Positions 1 through 9,464 of a DNA stretch of 64,000 nt are shown one piece after another. The stretch comes from Okeania sp. KiyG1. GTDB taxonomy: Bacteria; Cyanobacteriota; Cyanobacteriia; Cyanobacteriales; Microcoleaceae. The notes below the pieces were generated by a model, which saw only the letters and a list, made by a program, of their open reading frames with translations, made no database searches and was not told the DNA's origin. Location of the stretch: assembly GCF_014132355.1 (NCBI RefSeq), contig NZ_BLZO01000060.1:1-64000 (forward strand), given 5' to 3'. A program made the translations under genes and the position numbers. Within the stretch, counting starts at the first letter, position 1. Every line of letters starts with the position of its first letter.

Positions 1-1928
1 ATTGTTTGCTCTAAACGATCCATAAGTAGAGTACGATTAGGAAGATGAGTCAGTGGATCGTGTAGTGCATCATGTTTTAATTGTTCTTCAATTAGCTTGC
101 GTTGAGTAATATCATGACTATTAACAATAATACCTGCCACCGCTGGGTCATGTAAAAGGTTAGTGACAACACTTTCAAAAAAGCACCAAGAACCATTACT
201 ATGCTTAACTCTATACTCAATAGGTAGCTGACTAATACCAGGATTTGCAATTGCTTTGTGAAAAGTCTGGGTGATGAGGGGTAAATCATCTATATGAATT
301 AGATCGAAGATGACCTGACCGATAGCTTTTTCTGGTATATATCCCAAAACTCTGATTAGTGATGGACTAATATAACGAGAGATTCCCTCAGCATCAATAA
401 TCAAAATCAAATCGTTAGCATTTTCAATTAGAGCGTGAAACCTGACTTCATTATTTCGTAAGGCTTGTTGTGCTTGTTTACACTCTGTGATGTTACGGAT
501 AAGCATCATCATAGCTACAAGCTGCTGTTGACTTGCAATAACAGTTTCTTCTGCGTGTTTATATTGTGTAATGTCTGTATTTGTTCCCATCATTTTGTCC
601 GTTATTCCTTTTTCATTAGAAATAGCAACTGCGCAACAAAAAAACCATCGATAACTGCCATCTTTATGTTGCATCCTATGTTCGATTTCGTATTTTGGTG
701 TCAGTCCTGCTAAGTGAGCATTTTTTGCTACTATTACCTGTTCTCGGTCTTCTGGGTGAACCAATTGATGCCAATCATTGATCGTGTTTCTAATTTCCCA
801 ATCTTCATAACCAAGCATTGCTTTCAATATAGGATCTAGGTAAATTACATTCGTTTGTAAGTCCCATTCCCAAATTCCCACATGACCTGCTTCAATGGCA
901 AGAGCATAACGTTCCTGACTTTGGCGTAGATTTTCTTCTACTCGCTTGCGTTCGGCGATTTCTATTTGTGCTTGTTGATATAGTTCAGCTTGATGAATGG
1001 CAATGGCACAATGGTCAGCAATTGATGTCAATAGAGATAGTTCATCTTCAGTCCATTTTCTTTCTCGATCGCACTGGTCTAGAATAATCCCACCGAGGTA
1101 AGTATCTTGATACAACAGGGGTGTAATTAAGACTGAAATTACTTGAAACTCGTCAATCAGATTTTTAACTTCTGAGTCTATGGTTGTATCGAATTTACTA
1201 ATTTTTACTTGTTCTCCTCTAGCGAGTATATCTGAATAATGTTGATGAACATCGTAAGAAAAACTAACTTGGCGATCGCATTCAACTGTCATATTATTTA
1301 AGTGACAAAGATTAGTGTTTTTCTGATAGTCCAGCCTGACAATTATACAATGACTAACTTGTAAAACCTCATTTAATTGTTCGACAGTATTTTGCAGGAC
1401 TTCATCCAGTAATAAGGTATTACGCATTCCTTGAACAATGCGATTAATAATTGCTTCTTGTTTAGCTTGTTGTTGTAATTTGATAATGGCACGTTGCTGT
1501 TCTTTTTTCGATCTAAATTCAGCAGTCGCTCGCTCTAAAATAATTGATAAACTCAATAATCTATCTTTGAAAATATAATTATTAACCCCGGCTTTTAAAC
1601 ATTCAAAAGCTTTCTCTTCTGGTAAATCATCTGCGATCAAAATCACAGGAACTTCTTGTCCTGATTTTTGTAGTAATTTCAGCACCTCGAAGATATCAAA
1701 ATCTGCTAAATAATAATCTGACAATATGGCATCATATACATTATCTTGAAGTAATTTTTGGTATTTTAGATTGCTGTCTGCAACATTATAGGTAAATTCT
1801 ACACCATTGGACTTTAAGGTGTGTACTATGAGCGCTAAATCTTCCATCACATCTCCTACAATTAGCAAATTTAGTTCTTTGCTAGATTTTAGTATTTTTT
1901 GATACTCGCTCTTTTTTCGCTCTACCAT
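1..1928 (-). CDS. Receiver-GAF-PAS-PAS-GGDEF sensory protein (C-terminus off the left edge)
   Basis: The minus-strand frame stays open from ATG at 1928 to the window edge (642 codons); I confirmed the frame at several places. Order: a response-regulator receiver-like domain (about residues 15-135, with the acceptor Asp in AILSDYYL and a conserved Lys in YIFKD), a GAF domain (about 157-309), a PAS domain (about 338-456), a second PAS (about 496-614), and the start of a GGDEF domain (HDPLTHLPNRTLLMDRL) at the edge. Such proteins sense a signal and make, and sometimes break down, cyclic di-GMP; the GGDEF signature itself is outside the window, so activity cannot be judged. Between the PAS domains a PAS start (QQQLVAMM) runs straight into a PAC end (LIRNITECKQAQQAL), which looks like an internal PAS domain was deleted. 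No partner histidine kinase is visible nearby. Confidence 0.85.
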   Translation of the reverse strand, partial: MVERKKSEYQKILKSSKELNLLIVGDVMEDLALIVHTLKSNGVEFTYNVADSNLKYQKLLQDNVYDAILSDYYLADFDIFEVLKLLQKSGQEVPVILIADDLPEEKAFECLKAGVNNYIFKDRLLSLSIILERATAEFRSKKEQQRAIIKLQQQAKQEAIINRIVQGMRNTLLLDEVLQNTVEQLNEVLQVSHCIIVRLDYQKNTNLCHLNNMTVECDRQVSFSYDVHQHYSDILARGEQVKISKFDTTIDSEVKNLIDEFQVISVLITPLLYQDTYLGGIILDQCDRERKWTEDELSLLTSIADHCAIAIHQAELYQQAQIEIAERKRVEENLRQSQERYALAIEAGHVGIWEWDLQTNVIYLDPILKAMLGYEDWEIRNTINDWHQLVHPEDREQVIVAKNAHLAGLTPKYEIEHRMQHKDGSYRWFFCCAVAISNEKGITDKMMGTNTDITQYKHAEETVIASQQQLVAMMMLIRNITECKQAQQALRNNEVRFHALIENANDLILIIDAEGISRYISPSLIRVLGYIPEKAIGQVIFDLIHIDDLPLITQTFHKAIANPGISQLPIEYRVKHSNGSWCFFESVVTNLLHDPAVAGIIVNSHDITQRKLIEEQLKHDALHDPLTHLPNRTLLMDRLEQT

Positions 1929-2047
1929 ATCAAAGTCACTTCAACAAAATGATTTTAATTTATTATAATCTATGTTTTCTATAGGCTACAACATCAAGTT
2001 TGAAAAACATCATTAAATCAGTAGCAGTAGTCTGAGGGATAGAGGTA

Positions 2048-2255
2048 TTTCAATAATTGATAATTGATAATGGATAATTGATAATTACCTATCCTTAAAA
2101 GGAAGAGGATTGAATAAAAGGAAAATTTTTTCTCTCTTGGTCGATTGGATATGGCAAGGATACCTCGCCATCCCACCCTACGGGAAGCTGCGCTACGACC
2201 GCTTGTTTCTCCTTTAAAGGAGAGGCTTTAAACTTTAATTATTCGGGAAAGTTTT
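2048..2255 (+). repeat. Dispersed repeat family A, copy 1
   Basis: About 200 bp made of a run of TAATTGATAATGGATAATTG-type words, a 'GGAAGAGGATTGAAT' block, a central hairpin (GGTCGATTGGATATGG pairing with a CCATCC..CGACC arm), and an end with 'GGAGAGGCTTTAAAC' and 'TCGGGAAA'. Related copies lie at about 5215-5312, 5503-5640, 42165-42410, 53600-53825, 56130-56290, 59795-60005 and 60690-60890, in both orientations. The central hairpin of this copy carries an extra small insertion (CCCACCCTACGGGAAGCTGCG). No protein is encoded. Confidence 0.65.
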
Positions 2256-2707
2256 TTTATTATTAACACAAAACATAGCATTCTTCTAACAAGTAGTAAA
2301 TACTTAAAAAGTATTTAATGGCTTTTATCAGTCCAATAGTTTAGCGATATTTTACTTGAGCCTAACAAAATGAAGATTTATTATACGGTTGTTTAATCTA
2401 TAGCATTTTTGCCCTAGTTTTGTTTGAGGAGTATCATACCACTGCATCAAATTCATACCACACAAAAGTTGCTTTTGAACTATTAGTAATTAACTTGAGC
2501 AGCTATATTTTATTCTTTGTATAAAGAATAAAATACGGCATTGGTGAAAAGAGGTATGATATCATGTCCGGATAAGAGCGCGCCCCGCGACCAAAAACTT
2601 TCTCCTTCTACTCCTTTTTCTTCTTCTTTCTTCTTCTTTCTTCTCTGCTGACTCCTAAGTAATGCGCGATTTCATACACGCGCTTCACCAACACCAAAAT
2701 ACTTTAA

Positions 2708-2951
2708 CAGGACTTACGCAAAATATCAAGTTATACACCATTTGTAGGAGCGTTACGAAGTGTGCGAAGCAGGCCGTTTGCCCCTACTAGATATGGTGGT
2801 TCTGTCGGCTGAATGCTTGTCATGATATAATGTAATCAGGACTTACGCAAATTCTTAGAAAATACGCTATCCGTAGGGGGCGTTAGCGGAGCTTTGCGTT
2901 AGCAAATGCCATTCGCCCCTACTAAATATTGCGCTTGGTGCGTAAGTCCTG
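2708..2951. repeat. Inverted-repeat element family B, half copy plus full copy
   Basis: A half copy starts at 2708 with CAGGACTTACGCA. A full copy runs 2837-2951 and ends in the reverse complement TGCGTAAGTCCTG. The interior holds a hairpin of the type GGGGCGAATGCCATTCGCCCCTAC, here enlarged by a GTTAGCGGAGCTTTGCGTTA module. At least ten copies occur in the window (for example 20127-20257, 20339-20452, 34343-34473, 52177-52263, 61901-62039, 62862-62952). With no ORF and with terminal inverted repeats it looks like a miniature inverted-repeat transposable element. Confidence 0.7.
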
Positions 2952-3154
2952 GTAATAATATTTATACTAAGCATAAAATATCTGCTTAGGTTGAGAAGTT
3001 AACTAAAGTATTCGATCAGGACTTACACATAAAGTACGAAAAATTAGGATTAGAGATTGCTTCCCTGTGGTTCGCAATGACGGAAATGCGTTGCATATGC
3101 GTAATTCATGTCGATTAAATATCTGAACTCAAAAAAACTATTACTTATAAAAAA

Positions 3155-4888
3155 ATGAATTTTCAGAGAATTATCACCATAATTATTATTAGTATTTTAC
3201 CCCTAAAAACTATTAATGTCAGAAACTTAATTATTAGTATCACTGCCCTAATGCCACTAATAGCATCAGAAGTTGCTCTGAGTTTAACAGAATCAGAAAT
3301 CAACAAAATAGCAGGAGAAATTACAGTTAGAATTGATGGACAAAACAGAGGTGGTTCAGGTGTAATTGTCGAAAAACAAGGAGATACATATTATGTACTC
3401 ACTAACTGGCACGTTGTTAATAAAGTAGGAGATTATCAAGTACGCACACCTGATGGAGAAATGCATCCAGTTTACTATAGTCTGATTAAACAAGTACCAA
3501 ATGTAGATTTAGCAGTCGTGCCATTTACCAGTTCTCAAAATTACCCCGTTGCTGAAACAGGCGACCCAACTCAGTTAATTCAAGGAAAACCAGTTTTTGT
3601 CGGGGGATGGCCGCGCTCTGGCAGCAACCTTCAACAACGAATTTTTCTGAGTACACCAGGGGTAGTCAAAGGGCGTCAGCAACCTATCGGTGGTTATAGT
3701 TTACTTTATGATAATTTAGTCAGAGCGGGGATGAGTGGCGGACCAGTACTAGATACAGAAGGTCGTCTAGTTGCTATTAACGGTATTGTCAAGTTACAAG
3801 AAAACTCTGATGCGATCGTTTCTGGAGGAATAGAAATTAATACTTTTTGGCAGTGGCGACAACAGGTTTCGTTGCCGACCATTTCTCAACAACCCGAGAC
3901 TGCTCAAACTACAACTACTCCAACAGCAGCAGCAAACCCTGTTTCTACAACTATCTCTAAACAGGAAAATGGAACAGAAACTGCTGTAAATTTTACTCTG
4001 GCAAAGGCAATTTCCAATGAAGTAGGTGGAATAGTTAATTCTGTAGTTGCTTTAAATTCCCATATCATCAGTGGTAGTAGTAACGGGATGATTTCAGTCA
4101 GGGATATTAAGAATGGCGAAGTCATAGCTATTTGGAAAGCTCACAAAGAATCAATAAATTCAGTTGCAGTATCTCCCGATGAAGAGTTAGTTGTCAGTGG
4201 TAGTGATGACAAAACTATCAAAATTTGGAAACTACCCAAAAATAAAAATGTCACTGATATTACTCTGGTGCAGACTCTCACTGGACATAACGATGTGGTA
4301 GATGCAGTAGCGATCGCTCCTGACGGTGAAATGTTGGTAAGTGGGAGTTGGGATAGAACTATTAAAATTTGGAATTTAAGTACTGGAGAGTTGCTCCGCA
4401 CCTTAGAAGGACATTCTGAGATAATTAATGCGATCGCCATTAGTCCTGACGGTCAATTTCTAGCTAGTGGTAGTAAAGATAATAAGATTAAATTATGGAA
4501 CCTACAAACAGGTCAACTAATTCGTAATATAAATACTAATTCTCTATCAATTTTGTCTGTAGTTTTTAGTCCTGATAGTCAGATATTAGCTAGTAGTAGT
4601 AGTGATGGCACGATTAATATTTGGAACTTGCAGACAGATGAATTAATTCATAGTTTAAAAGAACATATAGATGGAGTATGGTCAATTGTTATTACTCCTA
4701 ATGGTAAAACTTTAATTAGTAGCAGTTGGGATAAAACCATCAAGTTTTGGGAACTGAGTACGGGTAACTTAAAAGGTAGTTTAAACGGACACACAAGTTA
4801 TATTAGTACAGTAGCAATTAGTCCTGATGGTCAAACAATAGTTAGCGGTGGTTGGGACCGGAAAATTAATATTTGGAAAGTTCCTTAG
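3155..4888 (+). CDS. Secreted trypsin-like serine protease with C-terminal WD40 propeller
   Basis: 577 residues. A hydrophobic N-terminus (about 1-42) looks like a signal peptide or anchor, so the protein probably acts in the periplasm or outside. The S1-type protease domain (about 50-250) shows the full triad: His86 in LTNWHVV, Asp118 in NVDLAV and Ser194 in AGMSGGPV. A Thr/Ala-rich linker (about 250-290) leads to seven WD40 repeats (about 290-577, ending in IKIWKL, IKIWNL, IKLWNL, INIWNL, IKFWEL and INIWKV variants), enough for one closed propeller, probably the substrate or partner binding platform. The fusion is known in cyanobacteria, but the target is unknown. The start gives a sensible signal peptide; no Shine-Dalgarno sequence is evident. 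The gene stands alone between repeat-rich spacers. Confidence 0.9.
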   Translation: MNFQRIITIIIISILPLKTINVRNLIISITALMPLIASEVALSLTESEINKIAGEITVRIDGQNRGGSGVIVEKQGDTYYVLTNWHVVNKVGDYQVRTPDGEMHPVYYSLIKQVPNVDLAVVPFTSSQNYPVAETGDPTQLIQGKPVFVGGWPRSGSNLQQRIFLSTPGVVKGRQQPIGGYSLLYDNLVRAGMSGGPVLDTEGRLVAINGIVKLQENSDAIVSGGIEINTFWQWRQQVSLPTISQQPETAQTTTTPTAAANPVSTTISKQENGTETAVNFTLAKAISNEVGGIVNSVVALNSHIISGSSNGMISVRDIKNGEVIAIWKAHKESINSVAVSPDEELVVSGSDDKTIKIWKLPKNKNVTDITLVQTLTGHNDVVDAVAIAPDGEMLVSGSWDRTIKIWNLSTGELLRTLEGHSEIINAIAISPDGQFLASGSKDNKIKLWNLQTGQLIRNINTNSLSILSVVFSPDSQILASSSSDGTINIWNLQTDELIHSLKEHIDGVWSIVITPNGKTLISSSWDKTIKFWELSTGNLKGSLNGHTSYISTVAISPDGQTIVSGGWDRKINIWKVP

Positions 4889-4919
4889 AGGTTGTCTGAG
4901 AAGTCCCATTTGCTACATC

Positions 4920-5012
4920 TAAGCCCCCGCGCATCCCCCAATTTTGGGGGACTAGAGCAAGCAAATTGACTCTTGTTCCCCCCAAAGTTGGGGGGTCAGG
5001 GGGGCAAAATTA
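4920..5012. repeat. Family D-like repeat fragment
   Basis: G- and C-run hairpin blocks ('CCCCCAATTTTGGGGGAC', 'TTCCCCCCAAAGTTGGGGGG') followed by GGGGGGCAAAAT. The same blocks form the core of the complete element at 18365-18615. The terminal GGCGTTGCTGA sequences are missing here, so this is a partial copy. Confidence 0.55.
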
Positions 5013-5332
5013 AGTATCAAAAAAATTTTCAGATATCCTCTTCATTTCAGTCAAAATCTAACAGAGGTATTCAACAATCAATAATTAATAATTAATAATT
5101 AATAATTAGAGTTTGCTGATTAATTATCAAACCATTGAAATGTAGGGACGTTGCATGCAACATCCCTACCAGGTTGGTTCAATAATTTAGAATTTAGAAT
5201 TTAGAATTTAGAATTACCTCTCCTTGAAAAGAAGAGGATTGACGAACAGGAAAATTTTTATTTATTATCCCCTTAAAAGGGGAGGCTTTAAACCACAATA
5301 TTTCGGTAAAGATTGTTTATTACAGTTATTTA

Positions 5333-5455
5333 ATGAGAGATGATATTAGAAGGAGAATTCAAAATTATGTTTGTGCAGTATTACGCAGTAAATGCTTACT
5401 AGAGGTACTTAGAGAAGATAAGATAATTCCTGATTTTTATAGAGAAATTTTGTAG
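5333..5455 (+). CDS. Small ORF or gene remnant, 40 residues
   Basis: ATG at 5333 opens a 40-codon frame that reads MRDDIRRRIQNYVCAVLRSK and continues to DFYREIL before TAG. The even charged/hydrophobic pattern is more protein-like than the surrounding repeats, and it lies between two family A copies, not inside one. It may be the tail of a larger lost gene. I do not recognise the family and no Shine-Dalgarno sequence is visible, so it could also be chance. Confidence 0.25.
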   Translation: MRDDIRRRIQNYVCAVLRSKCLLEVLREDKIIPDFYREIL

Positions 5456-5804
5456 TGGTAAAATTAAAATATTTAAGTTATACTTTTTTATAGATAGAAT
5501 TTTCAATAATTGATAATTGATAATGGATAATTGATAATTACCTCTACCTAAAAGGAAGAAGATTGAATAAAAGGAAAATTTTTCTTGTTTCTCCTTTAAA
5601 GGAGAAGCTTTAAGCTTTAATTATTCGGTAAAAACTGTATATTAATGTCATGTTCAGTATAAATAAACGTAATATTAGAGGGCAGATTTTTAGGACTTGA
5701 GCGCGCTTAAGTCAAAGCTTTTGGTTAAACCCGCCCCTACAATTTTTTAACGTTTAATTCATTTAATTATACTTACCTACTTAAATAAAGCAGTTCCCTA
5801 ATCT

Positions 5805-5907
5805 ATGAGGTACAGTTTTAGATCCCCCTAACCCCCCTTAATAAGGGGGGAACTTTCAAAGTCCCCCTTAAAAAGGGGGATTTAGGGGGATCGTAAATTT
5901 ACCTCAT
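5805..5907. repeat. Inverted-repeat element family C, copy 1
   Basis: Ends ATGAGGTAC and (with small changes) ACCTCAT are inverted repeats. The interior has GATCCCCCTAA, CCCTTAATAAGGGGGG and AAAAAGGGGGATTTAGGGGGATC hairpin arms. Two further copies are at 45450-45553 and 50661-50763; both of those affect genes. Confidence 0.65.
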
Positions 5908-6098
5908 CTTTATAAGAAATGCTATAGGGCGGGTTTTTAGGACTTGAGCGCGCTTAAATCAAAATTTTCGGTTAAATCTGCCCCTACTAATAGGGCTACT
6001 TAAAAACTAACTTTTGTCAGAATCGTATTTGCATAAACTTAGAGCAAAATAGAAAATTATGTAATGAAAATTTGAGAATATTTCAGGAGGAATAATTA

Positions 6099-7580
6099 AT
6101 GAAAAAAGCCTCTAGGTACTGGATTATATCTCTGTTATTAGGCTTAATTATCTGGTTAGGATTAGCAAGTCCTAGTTACGCTGATAGTCAATCTATTAAT
6201 GCCCAAACTATCCATGTTTTGAATCGTCTAAGTTTTGGTCCTAGACCAGGAGATATAGAACGAGTTAAATCAATAGGAATTAATAATTATATTCAATCTC
6301 AACTCAGACCAGAAACTATTAGAGAATCTCCTCAAGTAACACAAAAAATAGCTAAGTTAACTAACTTCTACTTAGCTCCAACAGAATTATATAAAAAAAC
6401 TGTCCCTCCACTAAAAAAAGGAGCTAAAAACTTTACTCGAAAACAACAAATACAAATGAGCAAAAGTACCAGTAAAATTTTACGAGAATCAGAAAATGCA
6501 CGTTTAGTTCAAGCCATATTTAGCAACCAACAACTACAAGAAGTAATGGTAGATTTTTGGTTTAACCACTTCAATATTTCTGTAGATAAAGGTAACTTAG
6601 CTCGCCTCTGGGTTGGCACTTACGAAAGAGACGCTATTCGACCTTATGCACTTGGTAATTTTCGTAATTTATTAGGGGCAACAGCATATCATCCAGCCAT
6701 GTTATTTTATTTAGATAATTGGCTAAATACTGCTCCTAATAGTAAAGGCGTTCGTGGCAGATTTAAAGGCTTAAATGAAAACTATGCCCGTGAACTTATG
6801 GAGCTTCATACTATCGGAGTCAATGGAGGTTATACACAACAAGATATAATAACTTTAGCAAGAATTTTTACAGGTTGGGGAATAAGACGTCATGGTGGAG
6901 ATGGGAGTGGGTTTAAATTTTTTTCAGACCGCCATGATTATAGTGATAAAATATTCTTAGGAATACCCATTAAAGGTGGTGGAATAGAAGAAGGAGAAAA
7001 AGCCTTAGATATTCTCGCAAGTCATCCATCTACCGCCCGTTTTATTAGTTATAAATTAGCTCAATATTTTGTTGCCGATACACCTCCCGGTAGCTTAGTT
7101 AATAAACTAGCTAAAAAATTTCAAGAAACTAATGGCAACATTCGTGATGTGTTACAAACTTTATTTAATAGTCCTGAATTCTGGGAGGAAAAATACTACG
7201 GCAGCAAATTTAAAACCCCTTATCAATATATTATTTCTGCTGCTAGAGCAACCGATATTGACAAACCTAGATGGGGTAGAATTAAACAATTTTTAGAGCA
7301 ATTAGGAATGAAGCTTTATGCTTGTAAAACTCCTGACGGCTATAAAAACACTAAAGAAGCATGGTTAAATCCCGATGCCATCATGCGTCGAATTAGCTTT
7401 GCGACAATGATATCTCGTGGTCATTTAAACCAAGGAAAACCCAAACCGATAGATCGTCAGCAACTTTCTGCAACTTTAGGAAATAATTTTTCTGCTCAAA
7501 CTCAAGCTGTAATTAGCAGTAGTCCAGAACGTTTACAAGCACCTTTAATGTTAGGTAGTCCGGAAATGATGGAAAAATAA
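6099..7580 (+). CDS. DUF1800 family protein, exported
   Basis: 493 residues, a normal length for DUF1800. The start follows an excellent Shine-Dalgarno sequence (CAGGAGGAATAATTA then ATG). Residues 1-28 form a signal peptide (hydrophobic stretch ending ASPSYADS). The family pattern begins with LNRLSFGPRPGD (about 43-54) and includes WFNHFNIS, a NENYARELMELHTIG block and an FTGWGI block. The biochemical role of DUF1800 is not established. It is regularly encoded next to DUF1501 proteins, as here (next gene, same strand), suggesting a joint role outside the cytoplasm. The 288-nt spacer between the two has been enlarged by a duplicated repeat, which may have separated a former tight operon. Confidence 0.88.
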   Translation: MKKASRYWIISLLLGLIIWLGLASPSYADSQSINAQTIHVLNRLSFGPRPGDIERVKSIGINNYIQSQLRPETIRESPQVTQKIAKLTNFYLAPTELYKKTVPPLKKGAKNFTRKQQIQMSKSTSKILRESENARLVQAIFSNQQLQEVMVDFWFNHFNISVDKGNLARLWVGTYERDAIRPYALGNFRNLLGATAYHPAMLFYLDNWLNTAPNSKGVRGRFKGLNENYARELMELHTIGVNGGYTQQDIITLARIFTGWGIRRHGGDGSGFKFFSDRHDYSDKIFLGIPIKGGGIEEGEKALDILASHPSTARFISYKLAQYFVADTPPGSLVNKLAKKFQETNGNIRDVLQTLFNSPEFWEEKYYGSKFKTPYQYIISAARATDIDKPRWGRIKQFLEQLGMKLYACKTPDGYKNTKEAWLNPDAIMRRISFATMISRGHLNQGKPKPIDRQQLSATLGNNFSAQTQAVISSSPERLQAPLMLGSPEMMEK

Positions 7581-7868
7581 TTTAGAATTTAGAATTTAGA
7601 ATTTAGAATTTAGAATTACTTCTTCTTATAAAGGGGAATAGATAAGGAATCTACTGTATGTTGATAATTCTATAATTACTGCAATCTCCCTACTCCCCAC
7701 TCCCCTACTCCCCCACTCCCCCACTTTCCTTCTTATAAAGGGGAATAGATAAGGAATCTACTGTATGTTGATAATTCTATAATTACTTCAATCTCCCCTA
7801 CTCCCCTACTCCCCCACTCCCAACTAGATAATTAAGTATTCAACCAGATTTAATATTTTGGAGACACT
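7581..7868. repeat. Direct duplication between the DUF1800 and DUF1501 genes
   Basis: After four TTTAGAA units, a segment beginning CTTCTTATAAAGGGGAATAG and running through a 'CTCCCCTACTCCC' tract occurs twice (from about 7619 and about 7730) with few differences, a direct repeat of roughly 110 bp. The right end reaches the DUF1501 start. Confidence 0.7.
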
Positions 7869-9095
7869 ATGAAAAGACGTAATTTTTTACAATTTGCTAG
7901 CTTACTATCAGCTTCAGGAATAATCTCTGTTGGCAGTCATGCTTGGGTAGCAAAAGGATTAGCTCAAACCAACAATCGTAAACGATTAATAGTTATTTTT
8001 CTCCGAGGTGGAGTCGATGGATTAAATGTAGTTATTCCTCATCAGGAATACAATTATTATGATGTACGACCAAAAATAGCAATTCCAGCTCCAGGAGAAG
8101 CAGAAGGAGCGATCGACTTAGACGGTCAATTTGGCTTACATCCTGCTCTAGCAAGTATCATACCCCTCTGGCAAAATCGCAGTTTAGCATTTATTCACGC
8201 CTGCGGTTTAAACAACAACACTCGCTCCCATTTTGATGCTCAATATTATATGGAAACAGGTATTCCAGATAATAAAAAAATACCTGATGGATGGATGAAT
8301 CGTTTGTTAGCAAATCTGCCAAAAGATAAACCTACTCAAGCTGTAAACTTAGGAGATACACCACCTCGCATTCTCATGGGTGCAATGCCAGTTGCTAGTC
8401 TTCCCACCGGAAGAAAATCGACCAGTAGTTTACCCATAGACCGCCCCAAAATTTATGAAGCATTCGATCGCCTTTACAGCAGCAATGACGAACTTAGTAG
8501 AGTTTACCAAGAAGGTCGCCAAGCAAGAGATTTACTACTAGCTGACTTAGAGCAGGAAATGGAAGCTGCTTCAGCAGGAGCGCCACCTCCCGAGGGTTTT
8601 GCTGGTGATGCCAAAAATTTAGCTCAAATTATGGTTGGTGATTCCAAAACACAGTTAGGGTTTCTCGCTCTCGGTAATTGGGATACCCACGTTAACCAAG
8701 GAAGCAGTCAAGGTACTTTAGCAAGACGATTGAAACCTCTTGGGGAAGGTTTAGTTACTCTAGTTCAGGAGTTGGGTCCGCTTTACTCAGATACCGTGAT
8801 TTTAGTAATGTCAGAATTTGGTCGCACGGTGAAAGAAAATGGTAATGGTGGCACCGATCATGGTCATGGTAATGTAATGTGGGTTTTAGGTGGTGGGGTG
8901 CGTGGTGGTCAGGTTTACGGACAATGGCCTGGTTTAGATGAATCAGAATTGTTTCAGCAACGGGATCTAGCGGTGACAACGGACTTCCGGAATGTGATTT
9001 CTAGTGTTTTAGAGCAGCATCTTGAGATTGAGCGATCGCAAATAGCGCGGATTTTTTCTGGTTATTCTTCTGAGCGGCGTTTGGCTTTATTGTGA
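7869..9095 (+). CDS. DUF1501 family protein with Tat-type signal
   Basis: 408 residues. The start MKRRNFLQFASLLSASG carries a twin-arginine motif followed by a hydrophobic segment and a likely cleavage site near residue 33, so the protein is probably exported folded by the Tat system. DUF1501 belongs to the alkaline-phosphatase/sulfatase-like superfamily. Visible family blocks are FLRGGVDGLN (about 46-55), GLNNNTRSHFDAQYYMETG, LALGNWDTHVNQG, VILVMSEFGRTVKENGNGG and GGTDHGHGNVMWVLGGGV. These hold the Asp and His residues that would bind metal. The neighbour DUF1800 gene is the usual partner. Substrate unknown. Confidence 0.9.
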   Translation: MKRRNFLQFASLLSASGIISVGSHAWVAKGLAQTNNRKRLIVIFLRGGVDGLNVVIPHQEYNYYDVRPKIAIPAPGEAEGAIDLDGQFGLHPALASIIPLWQNRSLAFIHACGLNNNTRSHFDAQYYMETGIPDNKKIPDGWMNRLLANLPKDKPTQAVNLGDTPPRILMGAMPVASLPTGRKSTSSLPIDRPKIYEAFDRLYSSNDELSRVYQEGRQARDLLLADLEQEMEAASAGAPPPEGFAGDAKNLAQIMVGDSKTQLGFLALGNWDTHVNQGSSQGTLARRLKPLGEGLVTLVQELGPLYSDTVILVMSEFGRTVKENGNGGTDHGHGNVMWVLGGGVRGGQVYGQWPGLDESELFQQRDLAVTTDFRNVISSVLEQHLEIERSQIARIFSGYSSERRLALL

Positions 9096-9464
9096 AGTAA
9101 GTAATGGTTGATGATTTGGCGGTGAGAGTATTAATTCTTCTTCTGAGGGCGAATGCCATTTGCTAACGCAAAGCTCCGAATGGCGCCCCTACATATGGCA
9201 TTTTTAAGGTAAATTTGCGTCAGTTATGATTATATGGTAGTCCTGCTTGTGTAATGGTTTACAGAAAAAAGGAATATCTGGCACGGGAGCAAGATGCTCC
9301 CACTGCCGTGCTTCATAAAAATCAGTTAATATATTTACAGCGCTTTTCAGATTGATGACCTCACGTCATAACCAAAAACCTGTAGGGGCGAATGCCATTC
9401 GCCCTCTTGATTTAGTGTCCGTGCGTAAGTCATGAGATAGTTACATTCCAGACAACCACCAGGG
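9096..9464. other. Spacer between convergent genes with repeat fragments
   Basis: It holds two incomplete family B copies (about 9148-9222 and 9370-9434) and a hairpin GGGAGCAAGATGCTCCCA (about 9285-9302). That hairpin recurs near 20884 and resembles the 21-bp tandem unit at 23896-24165. The two flanking genes converge here; one of these hairpins could stop transcription, but no clear U-tract is seen. Confidence 0.5.

Larger units (their letters stand above)
1929..3154. other. Gene-free interval filled with dispersed repeats
   Basis: I see no convincing gene here. It holds a copy of repeat family A (2048-2255), a pyrimidine-rich run (2600-2645), and copies of the inverted-repeat family B (2708-2951, plus a half copy starting near 3017). 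The promoter of the downstream protease gene must lie at the right end, but I see no clear promoter or Shine-Dalgarno sequence. Confidence 0.6.
4889..6098. other. Repeat-rich interval
   Basis: It contains in order: a family D-like block (4920-5012), AATTAATAATT runs, a palindrome GGGACGTTGCATGCAACATCCC near 5145-5166 (relatives near 34294 and 57960), TTTAGAA runs, family A copies (about 5215-5312 and 5503-5640), a 40-codon ORF (5333-5455), and two copies of a 'TTTTTAGGACTTGAGCGCGCTTAA' repeat (about 5688 and 5935) flanking a family C element (5805-5907). The gene downstream has its own strong Shine-Dalgarno sequence, so its promoter is probably in the last 100 bases. Confidence 0.55.
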
